Below, one piece after another: positions 13,401-22,469 of a DNA stretch of 64,000 nucleotides. The translations under genes were made by a program, and so were the position numbers. The number at the start of each line of letters is the position of its first letter. The stretch's first letter is position 1. This DNA comes from Apoderus coryli (lineage: Eukaryota > Arthropoda > Insecta > Coleoptera > Attelabidae), in assembly GCA_911728435.2 (NCBI GenBank), contig OU452198.1, positions 11,194,001-11,258,000 on the forward strand. Direction: 5' to 3'. The notes beneath the pieces were generated by a model. It made no database searches and had not been told where the DNA came from. It saw only the letters and a program-made list of their open reading frames with translations.

Positions 13401-16400
13401 TAAATCACGAGACTGTTGGAAAACTTTTAAAATGTTGAATGATAATCGTTTATTCTTAAAATTGCTTCAATAATATGTGCAATTATCAGTGGCGGCTTGA
13501 AGGGGGGCCCCCCCCCCCCCCCCCAACAATCATTCCGTGGTTTTACAAAATATTCAACATTTAGAAAATGACAATGAATTCATCCATATATAAATAAATT
13601 GCATAAATATTTTTGAATCGAGCACCCGGTTTATATTATTTAACAGGTCTGACTGCTCTTGGCTCTTCGTCTATTAATGAGGATTTCTAAGAGCACCGTC
13701 TTTGTCCTTGTTGGCTTTGTTGTTCGTTAATATTCGGCGTTTTGTTTTTATTCATTTCTGATTTCTGACTTGGTTTCTTGGTTAGAATAACAAAAATTAA
13801 CTTTAGTTTAGTTCAGATCTCTTAGACTGATGTATTCAATATGTCGAGTAAGAGTAAAAAATCAAGAACAGAGGAAAGAGTAGAAAATTAAAATACAGTT
13901 GTTCAACTAACCGATGCCAATGTTGCAGTTGCTTCTAGGTCAACACAAAATCAAAATACAGATTTCAGGGACACAGAACTTGGCGAACATTTAACAATTA
14001 ACGAAAATTGATACCATCCTTGACATCACCAAATTTAATTTATTGAAAATTCATTGGGTTCCTGAACCACAATATGAATTTCCCTTTTCAATTTCTACGA
14101 GGGTTGCCTTTTATATTTCGGGATTTGGCAACCCTGGTGTTGCAATCTGGCAACTGACAGCTCTATCGTACAGTTGAACATTTTTGAGGTTATACGTACT
14201 CAGAATGTATTGACATACGAGCGCTATTTGTGTTGTTTACAGTAACTTAAAAGATTCATCTCGGCCCAAAAATGGAATTAAATCGTGAACATTTTCGTGC
14301 GATTATTTTTTACAAATTTCGACGTGGATTAACTCAGCAACAATGCATGGATGAACTTAATTCAATTTTTGGCGATGAAGCCCCATCAAGCACCAGTGTT
14401 TATCGATGGTATGGTGAATTCAATCGTGGTCGTAGTTCACTCCAAAACGAATTTCGTGAAGGTCGTCCAAAATCAGTTGTTGTTCCAAAAACCATTGATG
14501 CTGTGCGCGAACTGATATTTCAAGATCGTCATGAGATTGAGACAACTCTAGACATTAGTGGGACCAGCATACATTCAATATTGCATAAACATTTGACTGT
14601 AAAAAAAATTTGTCCGCGTTGGATCCCACACAATTTGACAATCGCTCAAAAAAAAAGCTCGTCTCGATTGGTCGAAAGAAATGCTCAAAAAATACAATCG
14701 CGGTGCTTCGAAACACGTCTATGACATCGTGACAGGTAATGAATCGCGGATTTACGCGTATAAGCCCGAAACTAAACAACAGTCGACTGTATGGGTGTTT
14801 CAAGATAAGCCAAATCCAACAAAAGATGGTCGCGCACGAAGCACTTACATGCAAATGGTGGGGGTGGTGGGAAAAACTGGACATGTCGCAACCGTACCAC
14901 TAGAACAACGCAGAACAGTCAATTCTGAATGGTACACAACCATTTGTTTGCCAGTTGTCTTCCAAGAAATCAGGAAAACCAACCGCCGAAGACGGATCAC
15001 TCTTCACCACGACAATGCGAGCTTACACACATCGGCTCAAACGACTGCACTTTTGAGCACCAAAAACATCGATTTGTTGAGTCATCCGCCGTATAGTCCT
15101 GACTTGACACCGAATGATTTCTTTTTATTCCCGTACGTAAAAAACAAACTGAGAGGTCAACGTTTTTCGACACCTGAAGAAGCGGTTGCTGCATTCAGAA
15201 TGCATGTTTTGGAGATACCTCAATCAGAGTGGCAAAAGTGCTTCGACAATTGGTTAAAACCCATGCAAAATTGTATAGATCTTCATGGGGAACATTTTGA
15301 AAAACAATAAAGTGATTTTCGCTGAATAATATTTGTTTTTGTTATCTAATCCCGAAATATAAAAGGCTACCCTCGTACCAAACGAGGACGCGAGGAATGA
15401 AGACGTCCAAAATGCACCCATTTATAAAAAAATTTGAATGGCTACTTTTTTCGGAAGAAAAGAAAGGCCTCTTTTGTAAATGTTTTGCTATGCAGATTTT
15501 CCATACGAAAAACTAATTGGCGCATCGCAATGTTCAATATCACAAAAATTGGATAAATTTCCGATGAAAAATGTTGAAAAACTTATTGGAAAGGACGGCG
15601 ACCTTATTCGGCACGAAATATCATGCTGAATCAACCCATTATTTTATTTTTGTATTAGTTTTGTTTGTTTTGAATTTAGAATTGTTTAGTTTCTTTTAAT
15701 CTTATACCTATAAAGAAGTTAACAAACGTATTTCCTTTTAATTTTAACTCAGTGTTCCTCGTCACGCCTGATCAATAACATATTTTAGAAAGTCTTATAA
15801 TCGTACGTGAAAATTGATAACTTTTTACAAGCATATATTGAATATAGTTTAAGAGTTGACCATTCGGGATGCGCCCGCCCCCAAGTTGGAATCTTAAAGC
15901 CGTCACTGCAAATAATAGTCAACCTCCAAGAATGAGGTTAATAGTGGGTGATGATTTTTTAGAGGCAGAGAACTGAAAAAATGTTTTACTGTCTTTAGCA
16001 TTATTTAAAATTCATTTTATGGCATTATGTTTGAATATGATTTTAGGCGAGTTGCAATTTTCATTAGAGAATATTCAACGGAAGTTTTTGAAATACTTGT
16101 ATTTTAGGATTGAGGGTTTTGACGCAGAATCATATCTTGTTGAGCAGATGTCGTGTGCAGTTAAGACGTCGAACTTCTGCAATTAGGTTCATTTTTAATT
16201 TTCTGCATAACAAGAATGATTGCCCGGAGTTGTTACAGAAATTTGGTTTTTGATACCTAAGATAAATTCTAGATCATCTATGTTATTTTGTTATAAAATA
16301 ACATCAATGAATACTTTTTGTACTTACTTTAGCACTTTGGATATTGTGTTCGATTACATTAATTACAATTGATAATACTATAACTAGCATTAATAAAAAT

Positions 16401-18888
16401 CCACACAAAAATAATAACACTTTTTCCAGTGTCGACCTCAATTCCCATATTTTCGCACCAGGATGATATCGAATATGTGTTGCACTAGTGCTGATACCTA
16501 AAATCAATAATGTTATTTTAAACTTAAGAAGGAAAATTCATTAACTTTTAACTGGAAAATTTGTACTGTATCAATTTATGACCAAAAATTGCTACAATTT
16601 ATTGTAAACTAACAAAAACAAAGTATTTGAATCCATACAGGGTTTGTCGCGATTTGTAGATCAGATTCAAATTCTCTTTAGTCAGTTTTGGTCACTATTT
16701 ACACAAAAAATAAATAAATAAATACACTTTATTGTCTAACAGGTGGTAAACCAAATTACAAGACAAAAGATAATACAATATTAGAGCACTTAAAGAATGA
16801 CTAATTATAATTTATAATAAACAAATTTTCTAATACTATGAATAAAATAAAATGCACAACGTAAGTTGTGAATGATTACGAACGCAACCAATGACCAGAA
16901 CAGGGATACAGCTCTAGAACAACAATTAGCTAAAATCGCAGATGTGATAAAGCGTGTTTAAAAGTATTGATCTTAACTTAATGTTAATCTTAATATGTTA
17001 AAAATATAAAACAAAAAATGAAAACACCAAAACACAAATTAAAATATAAAAAAAAAGAAAACAAATACTCGATCGACAGTACTGTTGAGCTTCATCCTTT
17101 CAATTTAAGAAAGACAGTAACTCGTCCACAATATAAAAAGCTTGAGTGTCAAGAAGCGCTTTTAATTTACGTTTAAATCTGGACTTTGTCGCAAATCTAG
17201 GTCTAATCGTGCAAGGTATCCAGAAAGGGACGCGGTCAGAATCAAAGTCGCTCGCGCTCTTTTCAAACCCAACAAACGAAGACCGGCGAGGGCGAGCACT
17301 TACAGTAAACAATGAGAGGTATTGCGATATGTTAAGGAACTTTTTGGCTTCACAACTACAAAAGTTTGCTTGCGATTGTCAATCAGCGGTTCCCAGAAAA
17401 AGTGATCTCTCATCAAGGGATCATCAACTGGCCGCCTAGAAGTCCGGATGTTACGCGCCTTGATTATTTCTTATGTGAATACCTTAAACAGAAAGTTTAT
17501 ACAAACAAACCACGAACTCTAGTGCAATTGAAGCAAAACATCCGCACCGAAATGGCCGCCATTTCAAGAGAGATGTGTAGACGCGTGTCGGCTGATTTCC
17601 GTTTTCGGTTAGAGAAGTGCCAGCAGCGCGAAGGCCAACATTTGGACAACATAATCTTTGCTACTTAACAAATAACAAACTCATTCTAATCCACCCTTTC
17701 ATACACAAAGTTCAGTCGACTCAGTGGAATGACCACCCCGAAAGTTCGAAGAAACTTGAAGTTTTTGGACTTCAGAGTCATTCAAGTTTCTCTTTAAAAT
17801 ATTTTGAAGGCCATATACGATATCCAGTTATATTGGAAGTTACCATCAACTTCTTTGGAACACCCATTATATTATATTTATAATTTCCCAGCTCAATATA
17901 TGGTATTACTTATTTTCAACTGTTGCTTAGATACCTTGGTTCTTTTGAAAATGAATGTTGCTTTATTTGTAACACATTTTCGACTCATTTTGGGATTGTC
18001 GGAAGCAAAAGAGTGACACTCTCGAAATCCATATTGAAAAATGATTTATCTGCGTTGCTTCGCTATAACTCTCCCTGAACCTTTTTCCAAGTGTCTTTTT
18101 TTTACTCTATATTTTCTATTTTAATGCGATTTTTTGTGAAAGAACCCGAAACATCATTTGTTTTGCAGAACAAAATGACTGAAACAGCACAATAACAAAA
18201 TTTAACACGTAATAACAACATAACTGACTGACAGATCCTTTATGAAAGAAATCCGATGATGGATTTATACAAAAGCAATGTTCCTATAATGAATGTAATT
18301 CTTTACATTCAATTATTTATACTTAGTTTATCTTTACAATATGACCGCCAGTTTGGTTCAAATTCTGAAATAATTTTCTGACGTAAGTATACCTCGCAAA
18401 ACAGGCGTCCGAAGTCTCCTGAGCTTTGATTAGTAAAATCATCGTGAACACAAATTCCTTTCCAGTTATTCGAGTTTGGTTATGAAAACAAGAGTTTGAT
18501 GCTCGAGAGTCTATCTGTCAAACACTGTACTTTCACCAGATGGCTAGTGATCACCAGTGATGAGTTGTGATTCGACGAAACAGCCGTCTGGTTATATAGT
18601 ACAGTGTTTGACTGACTCTCGAGCATCAATGTATCATTTTGTTAAAAAAGCCGAAACAACTATAACCGTTCCGCTACTACTGTAACTACTAACGACTACT
18701 TAACTACTTCTTTATTGTTGTTTGATTGCAATTTTTTCCTATTGTGAATGTGCTAATTGTAATGAAGTTTTATTTTTAACCGGATTATAATTATATATAT
18801 TTGTATAATGGTTATAATTACCTTCAGTTAATTGAACGCTATTTACACTATCATCGTCGCCAAAATCTGCGTTCGTATATCTTGTCAT
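1207..18888 (-). CDS. Neprilysin-like M13 zinc metallopeptidase gene, 11 coding exons, 3' end outside window
   Basis: Type II membrane endopeptidase of the neprilysin/endothelin-converting-enzyme family, which cleaves short peptides outside the cell. The joined exons give 660 codons plus 1 nt with consistent phases. Visible parts: an acidic cytosolic N-terminus; a transmembrane helix at about residues 49-71; the M13 N-terminal cysteine region with VDPCEDFY at 118-125; many N-glycosylation sequons; the substrate-binding NAYY at 577-580; the zinc motif HELTH at 618-622. The ENIAD-type glutamate ligand and the C-terminal tryptophan motif are missing because the last exon(s) lie below position 1. 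Coding exons: 18822-18888, 16328-16497, 13105-13357, 9482-9666, 9219-9419, 6117-6287, 5840-5988, 5435-5601, 4991-5173, 2523-2684, 1207-1479. All introns are GT-AG. The start ATG directly follows an acceptor (TTTCAG), so a non-coding first exon is expected upstream; I could not place it. The exact paralogue cannot be told. Confidence 0.93.
1480..2522. other. Intron 10 of the peptidase gene, no recognised content
   Basis: About 1.04 kb. The part from 1700 to 2250 is less AT-rich than its surroundings and may be an old element, but no reading frame or terminal repeat could be assigned. Confidence 0.4.
2523..2684 (-). CDS. Neprilysin-like coding exon 10
   Basis: Encodes residues 516-569. It opens with GFPDFI, completing the DMIGFPDFI segment conserved in M13 proteins. 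Acceptor TTGCAG, donor GTAAGT. The final A joins GT of exon 11 to make Ser 570. Confidence 0.92.
3290..3395 (-). pseudogene. Possible transposase helix-turn-helix relic
   Basis: The minus strand reads [20 protein letters not shown]. This resembles the N-terminal helix-turn-helix of insect mariner-like transposases (usual pattern NP-ST-LA-GVS-VxRIL). It is short and isolated. Confidence 0.35.
4090..4816 (+). mobile_element. Deleted Tc1/mariner element with 17-bp perfect TIRs
   Basis: Begins AGCAATTGGTTCTTATG after a TA (4088-4089) and ends with its exact reverse complement before a TA (4817-4818). The 727-bp body keeps only the C-terminal third of a transposase, so it is an internal-deletion derivative. 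It sits in peptidase intron 9. Confidence 0.8.
4364..4603 (+). pseudogene. Tc1/IS630 transposase C-terminal remnant
   Basis: [19 protein letters not shown] followed by [12 protein letters not shown] is the end of a DDE transposase: the SPDLNPIEHVWD block and the SM-RR-A tail. The residues before GMN, with the first two catalytic aspartates, are gone. Confidence 0.8.
4991..5173 (-). CDS. Neprilysin-like coding exon 9
   Basis: Encodes residues 455-515. [12 protein letters not shown] and [19 protein letters not shown] are strongly M13-like. Acceptor ATTACAG, donor GTAATA. Confidence 0.93.
5435..5601 (-). CDS. Neprilysin-like coding exon 8
   Basis: Encodes residues 399-454. NNYLVWQTV is the conserved NY-L-W helix of M13 proteins, followed by [13 protein letters not shown]. 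Acceptor CTTTACAAG, donor GTAAGT. Confidence 0.91.
5840..5988 (-). CDS. Neprilysin-like coding exon 7
   Basis: Encodes residues 350-398 plus 2 nt ([11 protein letters not shown], then VVYAPEYL). Acceptor GTTTTAG. The canonical donor GTAAGT was chosen over an overlapping GTGTAA because only it keeps the frame into exon 8. Confidence 0.9.
6117..6287 (-). CDS. Neprilysin-like coding exon 6
   Basis: Encodes residues 293-349. [12 protein letters not shown] and [10 protein letters not shown] match the helical N-terminal lobe of M13 peptidases. Acceptor ATTTCAG, donor GTAAGT, phase 0 at both ends. Confidence 0.9.
6786..6875. repeat. Long near-perfect hairpin (43-bp arms, 4-nt loop)
   Basis: The arms 6786-6828 and 6833-6875 match at 40 of 43 positions around the loop CGCC. 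The surrounding 6560-6930 is far more GC-rich than the rest of the intron and repeats a CTAGATGGGCCA motif at about 6693 and 6772, so it is probably a foreign element. Family unknown. Confidence 0.85.
7034..7160 (+). pseudogene. LINE reverse-transcriptase fragment
   Basis: Reads [20 protein letters not shown] followed by [13 protein letters not shown]. This matches the start of non-LTR reverse-transcriptase domains (GPDGIP-VLK-CA). Ends in a stop; only about 40 codons survive. Confidence 0.65.
7845..8765 (+). repeat. Dispersed ~0.9-kb repeat, copy 1
   Basis: Aligns along its length with 44095-45015 (same orientation) with small indels. Shared blocks include ATTGAAGGCCTTTTTGTTT and CGAACCCGTAACAATTTGAA. 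No coding capacity. It may be part of a larger retroelement, but no terminal structure was identified. Confidence 0.75.
8544..8622. repeat. Perfect 37-bp hairpin
   Basis: The arms 8544-8580 and 8586-8622 are exact reverse complements around the loop GTATT. The sister repeat copy at 44.8 kb has only the right-arm sequence, so the left arm was added later as an inverted duplicate. Confidence 0.92.
8766..8985 (+). pseudogene. mariner transposase C-terminal fragment
   Basis: Reads [20 protein letters not shown], then [15 protein letters not shown] and a stop: the third catalytic Asp block and C-terminus of a mariner transposase (irritans-like). 5' part absent. Confidence 0.8.
9219..9419 (-). CDS. 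Neprilysin-like coding exon 5
   Basis: Encodes residues 226-292, with [13 protein letters not shown] and a conserved [10 protein letters not shown] segment (M13 proteins usually have G-L-P-x-R-x-Y here). Acceptor CTCATAG, donor GTAAGT, phase 0 at both ends. Confidence 0.92.
9482..9666 (-). CDS. Neprilysin-like coding exon 4
   Basis: Encodes residues 164-225, including KLYYESCMD and LGGWNIT, which are M13 N-terminal domain features. Acceptor ATTTCAG, donor GTAAAA. It is separated from exon 5 by an intron of only 62 bp (9420-9481). Confidence 0.9.
9840..10095 (-). pseudogene. LINE RNase H C-terminal fragment
   Basis: Minus strand: [19 protein letters not shown], then degraded sequence. This is the usual region after RNase H in R1/I-like LINE proteins (RLRIGHT-LTH-LL). 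The RNase H piece at 12.3 kb could be the upstream part of the same insertion. Confidence 0.55.
10226..11340 (+). mobile_element. hAT element remnant, left end and transposase
   Basis: Starts at a hAT-type end, CAGGCCCGGATCTACC, and carries a damaged transposase from about 10660. Its right end is missing; at about 11340 the sequence switches to an inverted piece of a hAT copy. Confidence 0.65.
10660..11340 (+). pseudogene. hAT (ZMYM1-like) transposase fragment
   Basis: [17 protein letters not shown] is the signature of ZMYM1-like hAT transposases. The frame continues through [11 protein letters not shown] and, after a TAA stop at 11147-11149, resumes as [20 protein letters not shown]. The C-terminal dimerisation region does not follow in this strand. 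Confidence 0.75.
11341..11609 (-). mobile_element. Inverted internal-deletion hAT fragment
   Basis: On the minus strand it starts at a hAT end (CAGGGGCGTAGTAACC), nearly identical to the left end at 49074, and jumps directly to the transposase C-terminus ([17 protein letters not shown]). It aligns with 49760-49970 over the coding part. Confidence 0.75.
12200..12430 (-). pseudogene. LINE RNase H fragment
   Basis: Minus strand: [18 protein letters not shown], which fits the TVFQAEV-AI segment of LINE-encoded RNase H. Short, no flanking reverse transcriptase seen. Confidence 0.5.
13105..13357 (-). CDS. Neprilysin-like coding exon 3 (VDPCEDFY region)
   Basis: Encodes residues 80-163 plus 1 nt: paired cysteines (98, 103), VDPCEDFY (118-125), then SCNGW. 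Two in-phase acceptors are possible: TTTAAACAG at 13358, used here, and ATCTGCAG 18 nt downstream. The choice changes only six residues. Donor GTAACT. Confidence 0.92.
14098..15375 (+). mobile_element. Near-complete mariner element, 1278 bp
   Basis: Flanked by TA on both sides (14096-14097, 15376-15377). The TIRs of about 30 bp begin CGAGGGTTGCCTTTTATATT at the left and CGAGGGTAGCCTTTTATATT at the right (reverse complement). It carries one transposase of the standard mariner size and is inserted in the hAT-like element at 13.5-15.9 kb. Confidence 0.93.
14272..15310 (+). pseudogene. mariner transposase, frameshifted and catalytically altered
   Basis: Full-length mariner transposase (about 345 codons). 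The N-terminal helix-turn-helix region starts [19 protein letters not shown]. The catalytic core follows, with LHHDNAS and [12 protein letters not shown] spaced exactly DD34D. Two lesions: an extra A in the A-run at about 14649-14657 shifts the frame, and the first catalytic block reads TGNE instead of TGDE. Either should abolish activity. Confidence 0.93.
16030..16260 (+). pseudogene. LINE ORF2 C-terminal fragment
   Basis: [20 protein letters not shown] resembles IQRKFLKFLSFKIDGYFPP in the LINE at 37.7-39.3 kb, so it belongs to the same family. Several stops. Confidence 0.6.
16328..16497 (-). CDS. Neprilysin-like coding exon 2 (transmembrane helix)
   Basis: Encodes residues 23-79. [10 protein letters not shown] motif just before the hydrophobic helix (about 49-71) is typical of M13 proteins. 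Acceptor TTTTAG, donor GTAAGT. The exon ends in phase 0. Confidence 0.9.
16712..17315 (-). mobile_element. LINE 3' end with AAAT-repeat tail
   Basis: Minus strand: the end of ORF2 ([20 protein letters not shown] and a stop), then a 3' UTR ending GTTAGACAATAAAGTG and an ATTT microsatellite at about 16712-16725. The same TTAGACAATAAAG 3' signature ends the LINE at 39.28 kb. Confidence 0.7.
17290..17668 (+). pseudogene. mariner-like transposase C-terminal half
   Basis: Reads [18 protein letters not shown], then [20 protein letters not shown], then a coherent C-terminus and stop. This is the insect mariner-like family with WPPRSPD-DFFLWGYLK. The helix-turn-helix and the first catalytic block are missing. 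Confidence 0.8.
18496..18632 (+). ncRNA. Degenerate hammerhead ribozyme in a palindrome
   Basis: Plus strand: stem I (TCACCA), core GTGATGA, stem II GTTG-CGAC, GAAAC, then GTC|TGG with the predicted cut between 18588 and 18589. Long arms pair as GTCAAACACTGTAC with its exact complement. Core position C3 is G, which should prevent cleavage. The 5' arm also holds an inverted copy of the post-cleavage sequence. Confidence 0.6.
18822..18888 (-). CDS. Neprilysin-like coding exon 1 (start codon)
   Basis: Encodes the first 22 residues ([10 protein letters not shown] followed by an acidic stretch) and 1 nt of codon 23. The ATG lies immediately after a TTTCAG acceptor; the donor is GTAATT. The next exon's GT completes a Gly codon, which supports the join. 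Confidence 0.82.
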
Positions 18889-18949
18889 CTGAAACAAACA
18901 AAAATCGCCATTTTACATTTGAACTCGTGACATTAAATAACAATTATAG

Positions 18950-19180
18950 CGGTTGTCCGTAAAATAACAGAACGGTCGATTAGTTTCAAAATGGCATATT
19001 TTTAAAAGAAAAGACGACATACATCAGTTTTGATTTATAATTAGCAATTTTGTAGCCTTCGTAATTGATCCGAAATCTGCCGCATGGCACCTTTGAGTTA
19101 CTGCTGTCATCTTGAGTACAATGATGTGCCACATGTAAGGGGTAACTTTCTGTGTTGTCCATCAAAACCAAAAACATGCT
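18950..19180 (-). repeat. Dispersed repeat, inverted relative to 25080-25260
   Basis: The minus strand shares GCGGCAGATTTC, GGCTACAAAATTGCTAA and ATAAATCAAAACTG with 25120-25200 plus strand. Non-coding. Confidence 0.6.
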
Positions 19181-19499
19181 AGTTTTATTGTATTCGTTCT
19201 TATTGTAATAACTGTTAGGTCTAAGAAATCGTAATTTTTATATACGTATAATGAAGATGTGGGTTTCGGTTTTAGTTCTTGAAGAAGATATCTAATTCTA
19301 TCGAAACGTTTAAAAGATAATAATAATAAAAATTAAAAAAAAATGATATAGGTACACATAAGTATGTAAGATAAATACCTATATCGTCTACATTTTTACA
19401 TTACTTAAAATAAAGTAATTTGTTTGGAATTACAAGATTCCCATAGGGATACTAAGCGTCAACAGCCTTCTTTTTATAAAACTAGCAGTGACGTGCTGT

Positions 19500-20680
19500 T
19501 GAAAATTCTTACCTAAGAGTTGGGAATTTTTCATAAAACAGTTTTTTATCTGTGACATTTGATTTAATTCAATTAATCAAAAGTGCGAACCTATTCCAAA
19601 TGAGAAAGAATAGACATGATTTTTATTCTGGGAGAATGGTCCAAAAACGCTTTACTGGCATAGCGAGTTTACGCTCAAAGGTTCCCGGCGCAAATTCATC
19701 CCAAAAAAGCGGTCTTCGAGAGACTGTTAAAGCAGTTTAACGAAAGATATCACCCAAACACAGTGCAACTGCATCAAGAACTTTTCAATACTTATTTTAA
19801 ATCGTCTTGAATTTTCTACATGGGCAGGAACAAAATCATCGAAAATGAAAACTTTTTTAATAGATGAGATGAAGGAGCAAATAAACGAAGGTTAAAGTTG
19901 TTGAAAGATTTAAGAAAAGGATTCAAATGTGCCTAGAGTCCAATCATTTTGAACATAATTTTTTTTTTTCTGAAGTAATCCATCTTAGAGAGGAGTTGAA
20001 TGTGTAAGACACAAATAAAACAACGTCTACTCCACCAAACTATTCGTATATTAGTACGCAATCAGCCTGCAGCGCCAGACATGTTTCGGAAAACTAAGTT
20101 TCCATCATCAGTGGCTCACAATAAACAGTTGCGCAGTCATTTTAGTTAAACTCAAAAACAGTATGGCATGGATTATATAAACATATACAAACAATTAGTT
20201 GAAATTATTAGAATAAAATCTTATAAAAAACTAAAGTTTAAAAACATTTTCTTATTGAAAAAAGAAAAAGAAACTCAAAAAAATTGTGTTGTCATAATAT
20301 ATAAAATTTAGTCATTCTTTTTAGTTTCTTTTTGTATATCATAGTTTAGTTTAACTCTTTATCTTATAAAGAGTTAAACTAAGGTTTATTTTGAAGGGGG
20401 AATCTAAACATATATTTATATACAGGGCATTCCATTTAAAGAAACACAACTATGGTTCATTTCTTATATTTGGAACACCCTGTATAGATTCACAATATTT
20501 TTAAATTATATCCATAAATCATTTTTATCGAACCCATGAATAAAACTTTTAGGAAATTACCTAAATAGTTTAGCCACACTATTCCGTGTCGTATGGCGTG
20601 AATAACCCTGTATGTTATGCGCACCACTGGTCATTTGGCTATTTTCGCAAATATTGGCTGCCACCCTGTATAAATGGGTG
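19500..20680 (+). repeat. Composite dispersed repeat, copy A
   Basis: 19500-19950 matches 54410-54860, and 20385-20625 matches 55030-55270, both directly. The intervening 19960-20380 is unique to this copy and holds a hammerhead-like motif. 20390-20625 also matches 52990-53235 inverted. Contains TA-CAGGG motifs at 20423 and elsewhere. Confidence 0.75.
20071..20118 (-). ncRNA. Hammerhead-like ribozyme motif
   Basis: Minus strand: GAGCCA-CTGATGA, then GGAAAC-TTA-GTTTTCC, then GAAACATGTC|TGGC. Stem I (GCCA with TGGC), stem II and a minimal palindromic stem III (ACATGT) can all form, with a GUC cut site between 20078 and 20077. It deviates by an unpaired U at the base of stem II. Confidence 0.45.
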
Positions 20681-21119
20681 GATGGTTATTAATTTTTTGG
20701 ATATAAAAAGAACAAATGAAGCAGGAAATAGGATATAGGCGCCATCATAACAATGACATAAACGAATAATTTCAATGGCAAGGAAACAACGTCTGTTCTC
20801 TTACATAATATGTCTATTACGGAAAATAAGCTCTTCCGTTCGGATAAACAAAGCAAATGAATATTTAGGTAGACGTGAGATAAACATAATCATTATACAC
20901 TTGATCTAACATGACTGAATTAAGGTTAATGTGAGATGGTTTTGTTGTCATGTTGCATCAAATTTATGTCTAATCTAGAGACGTTGAAATGGGTCAAGAA
21001 CTCAGTTAACTGAGTTTTATAGGAATTAATTCCGATAGAAACAAGTTCTTGTGAGGGGTATAATTTGAACATTTATTCATTTTTTGCAAGGAAATGGACA
21101 GAACAGTTAAGATATGGTA

Positions 21120-21770
21120 AGGATAATAAAAGTAAATTGAAAAAAACCCGAAAATAATACAACTAATTGAATTTAATCAGCTTTTTCTATATTCGACCTA
21201 CTTACTATGTGGCGTACTTGTTTAAAAAATAAGAATAAAAAAAATAGTTTAAGCTATAAAGTCCTTGACCTACAAACTTCCTCCAGAAATATATTGGAAG
21301 GGTTACTAATAATGGCCAGCCTGCTCAGTGAAGACGGCGGGGTACAATTAAAGAATTTTAGGCGCCACTTGATTTACACTATTAGTAACCAATACGCTTC
21401 CCGAAATCAAGAACGAGAACTCTGGGGAATATGGTTCTTATTGATCCGAAACGTTCCAAGTCAGCAAGAAACTATAGCTGTTTTATTTCGTTACAGGGTG
21501 AGTCGACTATTCTGTGATTTAATTTGTCACAACTATTCTCTAAAAACATAATCATCTAACTAAAAAAGATCACTCTACTTTCGGCATCCAAATTGAAACT
21601 TGCCCATTCAGCCTTTTTTAAATCTCAGTCGTTGACGTGTTTAGAGAATGCTAAAATAAACAACTACAGAAACTACCTCTCTGTTTAGGAATCTCGTATC
21701 ATATGATATAATAATTGAGATATAACCAATAACACACTAAATATATAGCACGAGTGTTATAATGAACAGT
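21120..21770 (+). repeat. Dispersed repeat, copy 1 (with internal insertion)
   Basis: Matches 30110-30410 directly: AATTGAATTTAATCAG, TTTCGGCATCCAAATTGAA and CATATGATATAAT are shared. Relative to the other copy it has an extra stretch of about 320 bp at 21197-21520. Confidence 0.7.
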
Positions 21771-22224
21771 TGCTGGTGTTCGAATAGTACAATGCCCTTT
21801 CTACACTAAAAATTATAACAATATACACAAAATATCAGTAGTTTCAAGTTACGAATGGGTAAGGATTTCGCAATCGTCTTCTCAATAGGTAACTGGAATC
21901 TTTGATTGAACGATGGATATTAGGTTATGACGATGACAAACAAGTAACTAAGTACCACAATATATTCCGTAAAGTTATGTGGAATTTTGAAAAAAATCGG
22001 TTGTGTCACCTCAAAACTTTCCCGACGGTTGAACTATCGATATGGCCTCAATAATTTATAGTGGAGTTTATTTCAGATGCTGGTTCAAATTGGACACTTT
22101 TGATAGGAAACACCGATTTCTAGAGAAGTGAGAAGAAAACTAACCTATATGTCACTAGCTCGATTTTCAAACGAAATCAAATGCCGAAAACCGCACCTCG
22201 ATATCTTGAACCGTTGAAAAGATA

Positions 22225-22415
22225 CAGGGTGGTTTTGACTTTTGTGCATTATTAACCTACCCCTGTAACTTATTTATTTATAATTATTTTTTGTTTTTGT
22301 GAAAACATTCTCAATGCACTTTTTTGAGAGGAATCCAGTGGTGTCTCTAGTTTTTTTTAAAGACTGGTGTTTAAACTATGACATAAACTTGTAATTTTTC
22401 TTATGGACTACCCTG
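22225..22415. mobile_element. 191-bp MITE of the TA-CAGGG type
   Basis: TA at 22223-22224, then CAGGGTGG at the left end. The right end is TACCCTG followed by TA. Size and termini fit a non-autonomous mariner-like element. Confidence 0.5.
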
Positions 22416-22469
22416 TATATTTTTACATATTCGTTTTAGAAATTAAATTATCTTTCCAAATGTATATAA

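Larger units (their letters stand above)
13487..15908 (+). mobile_element. hAT-like element split by a mariner insertion
   Basis: Ends CAGTGGCGGCTT and AAGCCGTCACTG form imperfect TIRs. Left flank GCAATTAT and right flank CAAATAAT are similar 8-mers, possibly a decayed target duplication. After removing the mariner, the right part (15390-15650) reads [16 protein letters not shown], typical of ZMYM-type hAT proteins. A (G)6(C)17 tract sits at 13502-13524. Confidence 0.65.

Noticed and set aside
21207..21551. 114-codon open frame
   Set aside because: Runs across the boundary of the 320-bp insertion in a repeat; no family resemblance.
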